Shown here one piece after another: positions 49,301-59,950 of a stretch of DNA of 64,000 nt. Origin of the DNA: Gibbula magus (lineage: Eukaryota; Mollusca; Gastropoda; Trochida; Trochidae); contig OW388291.1 in the NCBI GenBank assembly GCA_936450465.1, forward strand, positions 73,314,436 to 73,378,435, in the 5' to 3' direction. Position 1 is the first letter of the stretch. The number at the start of each line of letters is the position of its first letter. The notes under the pieces were generated by a model. It was not told where the DNA came from and searched no databases. It was given only the letters and a program-made list of their open reading frames with translations. Position numbers and translations under genes: made by a program.

Positions 49301-52300
49301 AAATAAAGAAGGACCAAAGTCAACAGAGATACTTGGTCAAACTGCAATGGATGAACCTAAGATGGCCTCCACTCCTGTAGGTCAATCTCATTGTAAGACT
49401 GTGTCCGGACACGGAGTATCCGAGACGGTGTCGACCCCTGCTGGTCTCTCCTCCAGCTGGGACCTCCTGCCCTGTGATAGTCCCTGCTTCAATCTGCAGC
49501 TGGAGTCTTCCTCAGACATTTCTAACGATGTGAACCCCAGCATGGGAAATAGTCTCTTAGATCATCTTCATTCAAGGGATGGCATGTCTGAGTCCAGAAA
49601 TGAATCACTTGGTGGCACCTTGAACAATGATGATCCTTTGCCGGAGTTGAATTTTTCGAGAAAAAGAAAAAGGTCAACTGAAAATGTTGAGAAAGAAACA
49701 AGTTCTTCAACAACCAGTCAACTATCACGGAGTTCAACTGAGCACATTGTTAGCACTGAAACCCCAAACAAATGTAAAGGAATGACTGAAAGTTCAAACA
49801 AGACCCCTTCACGTAAACAGCGACACTCAAGAAGAGGAAAAGTTTCACCAAATGGTATGTTTTACATTTAAGCTCCTAAATTAATTAGCGCCAAACTATC
49901 TGAGTGACCTAATTACACAACTTGTAAACAAGGGATTAAACTACTTAGCTTACATATTACCGGTAATGCAAGCCTCAGATATTTGTAACTTTTATCAACT
50001 CATGTTGATATATTTGATACCAGAAGACGCAAGGGTAAGATTCTATTTATCATCCAAATTCATTTTATTACGTTTCAATGAAAATAGTGTACATCTCTGA
50101 GCACAGCTCTGCCATTTGACTTCCAATGCGGTGATGTCATAGCATTGTGATGTCATCATGATTATGATGATGATGTTAAAGCATTGTGATGTCATGGAGT
50201 TAACGGTAACAGGGCATTGTGCAAAATCTACTGCAAAAACGATATCTCCTGTGGAACACAGTTTTCGATTATAATATACATATGATATCTATGCAAAAAT
50301 GTATTTAGTAATATATATTTTTTTCATTATAAAATGACACCAAGCACCTGTTTGTATTGGTTAAAATTACTGTCAGTTTACTGCAAGTTAACAGGTACTT
50401 TATAGGAAGAGGTCATGCAGGATTGTGTCCGTTTCGTTTGACTTGAATCTCGGAGTACCCTAAATATATTGTCATATATTTGTTTTTTTTATTTATTTAG
50501 GCATTTACATATATGTCAACTCCTTGAATATTGATTTTCCCTATATTACTTCATTACTACAGAAAATTTACTTTCTGTTCATCTTTTGAAAAGAACTATC
50601 ATAAGCATTAGTAAAAAGATAGCTTCATTCAAAATTGGAAATATCGGGTACTTGAATCTGGTAATAATCCTAGGGTTATCAAATTCAAGATTTTGGACTC
50701 CTACTACCTCTTAACACAAAACAAATGAACACACTTCTCTATTATCCAGGACCTCCAATCAGTCCCCTGACAGCCTTCACCTCCTTCCAGTTCTGTGTCA
50801 GTCTCTACACAGGCCGTGTCTATCTCTGCTCTCAGGTAAAGTGTCAATCTCTACGCAGGCCGTGTCTATCTCTTCTCTCAGGTAAAGTGTCAGTCTCTAC
50901 ACAGGCTGCGTCTATCTCTTCTCTCAGGTAAAGTGTCAGTCTCGAAACGGGCCGTGTCTATCTCTTCTCTCAGGTAAAGTGTCAGTCTCTACACAGAGCG
51001 TGTCTATCTCTTCTCTCAGGTAAAATGTCAATCTCTACACAGGGCGTGTCTATCTCTTCTCTCAGGTAAAGTGTCAGTCTCTACCACAGTCGTGTCTTTC
51101 TCTTCTCTCAGGTAAAGTGTCAGTCTCTACACAGGGTGTGTCTATCTCTTCTTTCAGGTAAAGTGTCAGTCTCTACACGGGGCATGTCTATCTCTGCTCT
51201 CAGGAGAGTGTCAGTCTCTACATGGGCCGTGTCTATCTCTTCTCTCAGTAAAGTGTCAGTCTCTACCACGGCCGTGTCTATCTCTTCTCTCAGGTAAAGT
51301 GTCAATCTCTACACAGGGCGTGTCTATCTCTTCTCTCAGGTAAAGTGTCAGTCTCTACCACAGTCGTGTCTTTCTCTTCTCTCAGGTAAAGTGTCAGTCT
51401 CTACACAGGGTGTGTCTATCTCTTCTTTCAGATAAAGTGTCAGTCTCTACACGGGGCATGTCTATCTCTGCTCTCAGGAGAGTGTCAGTCTCTACACAGG
51501 GCGTGTCTATCTCTTCTCTCAGGTAAAGTGTCAGTCTCTACCACGGTCGTGTCTATCTCTTCTCTCAGGTAAAGTGTCAGTCTCTACCACGGTCGTGTCT
51601 ATCTCTTCTCTCAGGTAAAGTGTCAGTCTCGAAACGGGCCGTGTCTATCTCTTCTCTCAGGTAAAGTGTCAGTCTCGAAACGGGCCGTGTCTATCTCTTC
51701 TCTCAGGTAAAGTGTCAGTCTCTACACAGGCCGTGTCTATCTCTTCTCTCAGGTAAAGTGTCAGTCTCTACACAGGCCGTGTCTATCTCTGCTCTCAGGT
51801 AAAGTGTCAATCTCTACACAGGCCGTGTCTATCTCTGCTCTCAGGTAAAGTGTCAATCTCTACGCAGGCCGTGTCTATCTCTTCTCTCAGGTAAAGTGTC
51901 AGTCTCTACACAGGCTGCGTCTATCTCTTCTCTCAGGTAAAGGGTCAGTCTCGAAACGGGCCGTGTCTATCTCTTCTCTCAGGTAAAGTGTCAGTCTCTA
52001 CACAGAGCGTGTCTATCTCTTCTCTCAGGTAAAGTGTCAGTCTCTACCACAGTCGTGTCTTTCTCTTCTCTCAGGTAAAGTGTCAGTCTCTACACAGGGT
52101 GTGTCTATCTCTTCTTTCAGGTAAAGTGTCAGTCTCCACACGGGGCGTGTCTATCTCTGCTCTCAGGAGAGTGTCAGTCTCTACATGGGCCGTGTCTATC
52201 TCTTCTCTCAGTAAAGTGTCAGTCTCTACCACGGCCGTGTCTATCTCTTCTCTCAGGTAAAGTGTCAGTCTCTACCACGGCCGTGTCTATCTCTTCTCTC

Positions 52301-55300
52301 AGGTAAAGTGTCAATCTCTACAAATGGCGTGTCTATCTCTTCTCTCAGGTAAAGTGTCAATCTCTACACAGGGCGTGTCTATCTCTTCTCTCAGGTAAAG
52401 TGTCAGTCTCTACCACAGTCGTGTCTTTCTCTTCTCTCAGGTAAAGTGTCAGTCTCTACACAGGGTGTGTCTATCTCTTCTTTCAGGTAAAGTGTCAGTC
52501 TCTACACGGGGCATGTCTATCTCTGCTCTCAGGAGAGTGTCAGTCTTTACACAGGGCGTGTCTATCTCTTCTCTCAGGTAAAGTGTCAGTCTCTACCACG
52601 GTCGTGTCTATCTCTTCTCTCAGGTAAAGTGTCAGTCTCTACACGGCGTGTCTATCTCTTCTCTCAGGTAAAGTGTCAGTCTCTACACAGGGCGTGTCTA
52701 TCTCTTCTCTCAGGTAAAGTTTCAGTCTCGAAACGGGCCGTGTCTATCTCTTCTCTCAGGTAAAGTGTCAGTCTCGAAACGGGCCGTGTCTATCTCTTCT
52801 CTCAGGTAAAGTGTCAGTCTCTACACAGGCCGTGTCTATCTCTTCTCTCAGGTAAAGTGTCAGTCTCTACACAGGCCGTGTCTATCTCTTCTCTCAGGTA
52901 AAGTGTCAGTCTCTACACAGGGCGTGTCTATCTCTTCTCTCAGGTAAAGTGTCAGTCTCTACACAGGGCGTGTCTATCTCTTCTCTCAGGTAAAGTGTCA
53001 GTCTCTACACAGGCCGTGTCTATCTCTTCTCTCAGCTTCAAAAACTTGCATGATTATAGCCTTTTTGTCAATAGTTGTCAATAATTGTTGAAAAAAAGGA
53101 TGACATTCCACAAACTAGTAACTTCCTTATTTTGTAAGATAAAAAATGTTTTGATGTGTGAAAGTCATCCTGGTAATATACCGTAAATGTTGGTTTTGAC
53201 ATCTGAAACCTAAGATTTATCACATAGTTTAGGCACAAGACAATAGGTAGTTTGGGTAAAAAATACCATTACCAGTACCATTACAAGTTCAGTCCCATAG
53301 CATGACAATTGAATAGTCAGTTCTTTTTGTCTTTGTCTTTGTCTTTGATGATGTCATTTTTTATCTCAAGAAAGGAAAACATTTTGCATTGTCAGTAACC
53401 CAGTTACCAATCTTTAATACAGGACGGAGAGTCCTTGCATGAGAACTTCCTGCCGCTGGACGTCGAGATGGGCAACATGGAACTGCTCCCCTCCGTACTG
53501 CATCACCCTGGCAACCTGCGCCTCGTACAGAAGTTTGTGCGCGAATGGAACAGGTCAGTGTTTTGACTTTAAATTTATTTAGTTTTCATATTGATTTTGA
53601 GTGAGTTTGACAATCTTGTGCCCATTAGCAGCAAGCCTATTGATTTTCAAAAATATAGCTTTGAGATATAAATGCTAACTTTGACCATTTCTGTGTGTTA
53701 TGACCAGTTTAACCACTTTTATGCAAATGTTTTGTTGTTAAAATATTTTCTGTATTTTTGAAGTCATTCTCTCATTCAAAATTTCACCAATCCTAGTTAT
53801 TGCACTGTTCATTACCAGTCATGATAGCTATGTTACTGATAGTGTCTGAAATCAATTGTGTAATATTTGTTCAAACACAGCCTGACAGAAACAAAGAAGC
53901 GTTTGATTGTGAAGCGAGGCATGGTATTCACAAGTCCCCTTGTGGCCTACGATGAGGTTAGATCAGGAAAAGTCCTGTCGACACAAAGACATAAAACAAA
54001 GGTATGCATTTACTCACAGATCTTTCCAACTCACATTTTCTTACAGTTTGAATAGATGATTAAAATGTTCACCTGCCAGTTTCAAAATATATGATAGATG
54101 CTTGTACCATTGGTCGGTAGGCAGTTGATTTAAGTATAACCAGTCGGCTGACTGAGGCATAATCTAGCGTACACAGAGAATATAGCAACATGAGAGTATA
54201 TTTGCTTTGAAGTTATGGAAATAAGCTTGCAATACATATTGATAAAATATTATGTTAACTATGCTGCAGGAGGATGCAGCAGCTGATGCAGTGAGGGTGG
54301 CTGGTTCACTGAAAGGAAGTGTGAGAACAATATCAAGAAGAGGCTCCGCGGGTCAGGGGTCAAACACAACGCTGGAACAGAGTCCTTCGGGTAGAGGTTA
54401 TGTGCAGGTAAGTCCAGACTCATCAATCAACATGTTCGTGTGAGTAATCTTAACTGCAACCTCCCCCGCCATGTATAACTTGATTCGGTCTCTATGACGG
54501 GTCTTGCTGCATTTCTTTGCTTGAGATTTCTAATCACACTACCATGTCCAGGTGCCGCATTGTGATACAATGGCACAGAAAAGGTGATAAAGACTTGCAC
54601 AAGGTATACCTTGAAGAGGAACTTGACCGCTTATTGATTTAAATGCTTGTTGGCAAAAGTAATCTTTTGTTTGCAATACACACAAAAAGGAAGTCCATTA
54701 TATCAAAGACAGGTGTCGTCAGTGTATGAAGTGAGGCTCGTCCTACAGCATGTAACCTGGTAACTTTTTGTTTGGGTTGGTAGTTTTTTGAGGTTTTTAT
54801 TTGATATATCTATGAAAATGAACAAAATCATACCTTCAGGCTGGTAACTTTTCAAGCTTATTTCATACACTGGTGGTAGTCAATGTTGTTTCTCACACAG
54901 GCAGTGACATCAGAGGGCGTGCCACTCTGCTTGAACTGTCAGAACCCGTATGAGAACTCACTCCTGAACAAGTCCACCATCACTGACTCCAGCAACGCGT
55001 GGAACACAAGGTTCTGTTCTGCACCCTGTATGGATAAATACTGGGTAGGTTACTCAGATCTTTCATACTAACACTTGGCCCCAGTTTCATCTTAGATGTT
55101 GTATGTCTAAAACATGACCGTTTTTTATTAGCAAGAGCTATCATAAGTTGTTTGTAGAGAAGGGTTTCAGCATGAGTTGACATACATTGTGGTGAAGCTC
55201 TTCTTTGCTCAATCAAACTGCAGTACTAGTAATAAAATAATTTTTTTGCCCTAAAAAAGAATTGTCCAATCTGTGGCTCGTTGAATAAGACCCAACACGG

Positions 55301-57290
55301 AGGTGTAAACCTCTGCTGAATGACATAACTGATATTGGAGTTTCTCTGTGTATGACCCCCAGATACAGACACACAGCAGCTACTGCAGAGAGAAGGTGTA
55401 CGAGGTGGAGCATGGAGTCTGTCAGATATGCAAGTTCGACGCCCACTCTTTCTACAAACAGATCAAGTGAGACAGTTTCATACTACGTACTTAATCTACT
55501 GCATTGTGATGAATTACCAAGCATATATATATATGATATTCTGGTGATAAAAAAATAGATAAGTCTCAATATTACAATGATGATATTTTGTTTTTGATAA
55601 ATTGTATGTGTGTGATTCAACTTTAATTAGATTGTACGTGGACTAAGTAGGATTCTCTCTCTGTTTGAGTTTCAGATTTTGTGTTAAGGATATTTCGAAC
55701 TTCTCTAAAATGAGAGCATGTTTCCTCAAATTCAATTATTCTATCATGATATTGAATAGAATTACCTCACAGAATAGTGTTATTGGTATGGTATGTTTTA
55801 AGGGTGCAACAATACACTAGGCTCACGATACGAAACATATCTAGATACTCTTCTTGATACTAGCAGCCTTCTATTTTATAAAGAAAACACATTGGTTTCA
55901 GACGTCTATGAACATCTTTAATCATTGTAAGACAGAACACTGAACAATTCATTGAATTAAACCATGACACTACATACAGCAAGAAACCTTGAAGCTGTCA
56001 CACATACAAAGTTAACCGAAGGTAGAGACCGGAATAACAACCAATAAGATTCCTTCGTAATATTACGGCAGAAACCGAAGTAGTTCTATTTCTGACAGCC
56101 AATGAAGATTCAGTACTCTGTGTTACTTGAATAAATTATCTCTCGGTATTCTTGAAAGGGAGGTCACTCTGTTTCGTTTTCATGACTGGTTTTGTTTTCG
56201 CTGGCAAGTAAAGTAAAATGAATATATGTTAAACTTTCCAAACTGTTATATATCCTTTTAAAATTTGAACTAACAGTGGTGTTTTTTAAATCTAGTGGTA
56301 ATTGCTAATTCAATTTGGTATGTATCTTTTTCTATCTGATATTTGCATGTAAATGTACCGTGTATCGTATCATGACTGTAGCATCGAGGTACATCAATAT
56401 TCCAGCGTATTGTTACACCCTCAGTATGTTTTGATTCAGGGTTTCGTATTTATATATATAAGTGTTATTAATGTTTTGTCATCAGAGACACAGCAGATCT
56501 TGAGAAGCGTGCCCACTTTGTGAGTGACAGCAAATTCTCCCAACTCAAAGCTAAACAGAAAGAAGGCATTGTGCGCAAACCAGTGGAAGGCCAGGTTGGT
56601 TGGTACTTTATCAGATATTTCTCACAGACCCTTGCACAGCTTACCATGAGGTCACATTTCTTCATCTCCGTATTGCCCATCCCAAACATTTGACCCGAAA
56701 ATAATATTTTCACATTGAAGAAGTTGTAAAAATATTTTAAATAATTGTATTTACATTACCGATATTGGCCTGTTTGACCCAAATTGTCTTGAAAATAGGA
56801 TGATATTTTGTTTATGTAATCTTATATATCTATAGAATGTTAAGTTTTGTCTAAATCTTAATTGAATCCATTCTATTCATTTTGGGCAGGTGAATGACAT
56901 CATCCCCAATTTAACTTGGTCATTATAGCAACAATTAATCAAAACTGAACATGTCCTTATTGATTTGAATCCTTTACAGTGTTGGTCCCTAATTTTCAAA
57001 CCTCTCCTGATCTCCCACATGTCTGTGAAGTTTCCTTCCAGCTTTGATATCACAGCAGTGTTTTTTAAAGGTAAATTATTACGCCATCTCTGTTTCAGTT
57101 CTGGCATGTGGATCATATAATTCCGGTGTGGGAGGGGGGAGGAATGTGTGACATTGACAACATGCGCACACTCTGCGTCTTGTGTCACCAGAAGGTCACG
57201 GCAGGTCAAGCAAGAAAGCGGGCCGTGGTCCGTCGACTTCAGGGTGCCGCGGCTGGGGCGGACATTACAGCTTTCTTCCAGAAGTCCTGA
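40388..57290 (+). CDS. ZRANB3: ZRANB3: SNF2-family fork-remodelling helicase with HNH nuclease, 19 exons, complete
   Basis: Exons: 40388-40497, 42036-42054, 42745-42923, 43305-43539, 44092-44210, 44620-44764, 45163-45330, 46204-46371, 46893-46964, 47308-47487, 47754-49854, 50750-50835, 53423-53553, 53881-54001, 54270-54407, 54901-55044, 55363-55466, 56486-56594, 57099-57290. Phases agree throughout (4521 nt, 1506 residues). ATP-binding lobe: motif I DEMGLGKT 42-49, DESH 141-144, SGTP 171-174. C-terminal lobe: IRIDG, AAGVGLTFTAA, DRAHRIGQ 432-439. Then a PIP box QRSILEFF 521-528 (PCNA binding), an NZF finger WSCSVC...CEMC 688-707 (ubiquitin binding in the family) and a C-terminal HNH motif WHVDHI...LCVLCH (1445-1473). 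The known role is fork reversal, D-loop disruption and structure-specific cutting at PCNA-ubiquitin-marked stalled forks. It is longer than the human protein (1079), the excess lying in a Ser/Glu/Lys-rich linker coded by exon 11. Confidence 0.95.
42036..42054 (+). CDS. ZRANB3: 19-nt microexon (exon 2) of ZRANB3
   Basis: TTTCAG|ATGCCTTATTGCAGATGAA|GTAAGT supplies the end of Arg37 and residues CLIADE. It joins the exon 1 end (FAVRKNGR) to MGLGKT of exon 3, completing helicase motif I. Without it the frame is lost (19 is not a multiple of three). Confidence 0.9.
45362..45506. repeat. Imperfect palindrome in ZRANB3 intron 7
   Basis: About 50-bp arms (GTGTCCATGTCTTACTATG... and its mismatched reverse complement ending ...CATAGACAC) surround a CGAGCGAGAGCGAGGG centre. 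It is probably a small foldback element. It is followed by a TGACGTCA-bearing stretch at 45600-45650, related to sequence near 6690 and 31495. Confidence 0.5.
47754..49854 (+). CDS. ZRANB3: Giant exon 11 of ZRANB3: PIP box, NZF finger, long linker
   Basis: This single 2101-nt exon codes for residues 466-1166. It begins with TIVTSTVLSGRK, continuing the SNF2 C-terminal lobe. It then carries the PIP box (521-528) and the four-Cys NZF (690-707). The remaining 460 residues are low-complexity, rich in Ser, Asp, Glu and Lys, with basic KKRK-type clusters that could act as nuclear localisation signals. The donor is AATG|GTATGT. Confidence 0.9.
50750..50835 (+). CDS. ZRANB3: ZRANB3 exon 12, founder of the minisatellite
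   Basis: It encodes GPPISPLTAFTSFQFCVSLY followed by TGRVYLCSQ and continues into exon 13 (DGESLHENFLPLD). The stretch resembles human FQ-C-S-TGR-YL, so the exon is real coding sequence. Its last 41 bases (50795-50835) plus GTAAA form the first 46-bp unit of the downstream array. Confidence 0.85.
50795..53035 (+). repeat. 46-bp minisatellite (about 49 units) derived from the exon 12 end and its donor
   Basis: The unit starts GTGTCAGTCTCTACACAGG, continues CCGTGTCTATCTCTTCTCTCAG and ends GTAAA. The first unit overlaps coding exon 12; the rest fill intron 12 until CTCAGCTTCAAAAAC. Most units read TCTTCTCTCAG, whereas the exon reads TCTGCTCTCAG, so the amplified form has an uninterrupted pyrimidine tract before CAG|GTAAAG. 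Variants (ACCACAGTCG, CGAAACGGGCC, TTCTTTCAG, CAGGAGAGTG) recur in the same order about 1009 bp apart, showing internal higher-order duplication. There are no CRISPR-like spacers. Confidence 0.97.
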
Positions 57291-57353
57291 CAGGAGCTGT
57301 GCTTCTTGTCGGTTGGTTTCAATGTTGGTGCTTATATTATAACATTGCTAATC

Positions 57354-57359
57354 AATAAA
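57354..57359 (+). terminator. Polyadenylation signal AATAAA of ZRANB3
   Basis: AATAAA lies 64 bases after the ZRANB3 stop codon and is followed by a TTTG/TTTTGTTTT-rich stretch (57373-57400), a suitable downstream element. Confidence 0.6.
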
Positions 57360-57534
57360 TGAAAAATAATTTCTTTGAATTTGCTTCTTTTGTTTTCATA
57401 ATCAACAGTTATCTTTTATCTGACACTGAATGTTAATGTTGACTCCAGTTGTAGGCGAAATTGGTTTGATCCCAATTCAGCAAATTTAAAGCATCATGCG
57501 TGGTAGGAAATCTTGGACATGGTTGAAAATATAA

Positions 57535-57750
57535 CATGGTTATATTTGGGACAACACTACCTTCAATAGTACAAATTCTTGTACTTTTTTCGGGCAGAGT
57601 CTTGTTGGTCGTGTGGTAAGCTGTTGGTACGATCAGTGCTGGCAATAGCCTTACTTTGAGGGTGTGTGTTCGAATCCTTCAAGGGACTCGGCCCGAAAAA
57701 GTGAAAGAATTTGTACTATTGAAGGTAGTGTTATCTGAAATATAACCATG
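57535..57750. mobile_element. Inverted-repeat element with a tRNA-like core
   Basis: Arms of about 65 bp (CATGGTTATATTT...CACTACCTTCAATAGTACAA...TTTTTTCGGGC and its inverse, ending at 57750) enclose a tRNA-like core at about 57596-57692. The core has a 7-bp acceptor-like stem (GAGTCTT/GGGACTC), an A-box-like TGGTCGTGTGG and a B-box-like TGTTCGAATCC. The T stem does not pair well, so a functional tRNA is unlikely. Confidence 0.6.
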
Positions 57751-58471
57751 TCATATTGTTCACTATCTAAATGCTATGTATTTCTAATGGTTGAAAATGC
57801 TGCTAACTACAATCAACCCTCTTTCTGAGTTACTTATCTGCTGTTTGACAGCTATGCTTTAAGTATAGCCCAAAAACATTTTATATTTTAGACTTCTCCT
57901 GAATTGCTGCATCCTCAAAGCTTATAATTTGTGGAATGTTACGAGCCTTGCACCAAGGGGATAAAGTTTGTATATTTGGTCCTGACACACCCTCAAATAC
58001 GTGCATGGCTAGTATTATCTCTAAAACCTTTAAATGATACTGGTCTTTCCATCTACTAACAAATGCTCACGCTACTTTCAACTTTAACCCTTATTTAATC
58101 GAATTTGTCATTTTAGCAATAGGTCACCTCCAGCACAACTTACACCAGGTACCAATTTCTACTGATTGGTGAACTGACTCACGTTTAGATTAAAGTCTGT
58201 GTGGGGCTCTCTTCAAATTTGTATGGAGAATTTACTAATGTGCCATTGTGGTGATGTGCCTTTTAAGAGTAACAACTCCAGAGCGATCATTGAATAATAT
58301 TTATTGTTATTCATTGACATGATTAACTACCGGTATACATGTTTGCAAATTAATTAATGTAATATGAAGGTGGTTAAATCTACAATTTTTTATCCCAATT
58401 CCCTGGGAAGTCTGTACACAAGATTTCAGCATTCTAGGGTTTTTGGATATGTAGAAGAAGATGAGATTAGT

Positions 58472-59232
58472 TGTCCCCCGCCGCAACGCGGAACGGGGGA
58501 CTATGTATTCAGCGGCGTCCGTACGTCCGTACGTCACATTTCTTGTTTACGCGATATCTTATGAAGCGTTGCATCCAAAGTCTTCAAATTTCATGTCTGC
58601 CTACATTGTGGGAAGACGCAGACACCAGTCACTTTTGGTGACCTTGGCCTTATTTTCAAGGTCACCACGACACTTTGACCACTCTTTGAACTCTTGTTAA
58701 GGCGATATCTCATGAAACATTTCATCCAAAGTCTTCAAATTAGTTGTCAGCCTACATTGGGGAAAGACACAGACACAAGTTTATTTTGGTGACCTTGACC
58801 TTATTTTCAAGGTCACCGCAACACTTTGAGCACTTTTCTAACTCTTGTTAACGCGATATATATCTTTACCAGTTGGACTCAAAGTTTTCAAATTTGGTGT
58901 CAGTCTACACTGGGGGATGACGCAGACACCAGGGGATTTTGGTGACCTTGACCTTATTTTCAAAGTCACTACAACACTTTGACCACTTTTCGAACTCTTG
59001 TTATCACCATTTATTATGACCGATTGGACCAAATGTTTTCAAATTTGGTGTCAGTCTACATTGGAGGATGACGCAGACGCCAGTCGATTTGGTGACCTTG
59101 ACCTTATTTTCAAGGTCACCACAACACTTTGACCATTTTTAGAACTATTATTAACACGATATATCATGAACCCAAGTAGCTCCAATGATGTGTCTTACTT
59201 ACTCAATGTCACCGGCGGGGGACATATTGCCA
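58472..59232 (+). mobile_element. Pearl-like element with about 150-bp repeats
   Basis: The 5' hairpin GTCCCCCGCCGC...GGGGGAC is followed by GTCCGTACGTCCGTACGTC, then four to five units of about 150 bp starting GCGATAT (near 58551, 58701, 58851, 59001, 59155). Each unit contains GGTGACCTTGACCTTA...CAAGGTCACC. It ends with ACCGGCGGGGGACAT, inverted to the 5' end. Non-coding. Confidence 0.65.
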
Positions 59233-59439
59233 TGTTTATTTTGTCATGGCCCCCGTTGGCCTTATTTGGGTCACACAAATTCTACAATTTATAATTCCTC
59301 ATTGGTCACTGTGCCTGATACCAAGATTTCAACTTGCTAGACCACATGGATCTTGAGAAACAGATGAACGAGGGTGTCCTACTGATGCACAATCTATCCT
59401 CCAAATAAGCAATCAAAATGCTACAGTCATTCACAAACG

Positions 59440-59950
59440 AATAGAGCCATTGGCTCTGTTGCTCATAAAGAATTGCATGATTTATTATCTAAGGTTGAAG
59501 ACTTAGTGAGTGAATAGGAGAAATATCTAATGCAATTATAACTGCTGGAAAAGGTACAAATGTATGTTTATGTAAATGAAATTTACAAATCTTAGTCTAT
59601 CAAAGATGAAATTCCCAAAATTTTGGCTTTCTGGCATTGCTGGTTCTTGGGGAGAAGTTGTTTAAGGGTGGACCCCCTGCCATGCCCATATTTGAGGTGA
59701 ATCACGACCAAATGAACAAACTTTAGTCTCCATTTAATAAAGCTGTTATTTTGAAAATTTCAGCTTCCTATGTCATTTGGTTTGGAGAAGAAGTTGTTTA
59801 AAGTTTTCATGGATAATGCCTGCCAAGCCAATATTTAAGGGGGATAGGGACCAAATTTTAAAATTTTGATCTCCTAGGTGTAAGTTACCTCCTCACCAAA
59901 TTTCAGCTTTGGGGGTTTAGTGGTTTTTGAAGAGAAGTAGAAATGTCAAA
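59440..59950 (+). repeat. Dispersed repeat headed by an AGAGCCATTGGCTCT hairpin
   Basis: It starts with AGAGCCATTGGCTCT, then GATTTATTATCTAAGGTTGAAG (as near 110 and 12545), and continues with the CCTGCCATGCCCATATTTGA family also seen at 5320 and 37980. Non-coding. Confidence 0.5.

Noticed and set aside
50795..53035. Resemblance to a CRISPR array
   Set aside because: Units are contiguous and all variable positions lie within the repeated unit. There are no unique spacers, the context is eukaryotic, and the unit is explained by exon 12.
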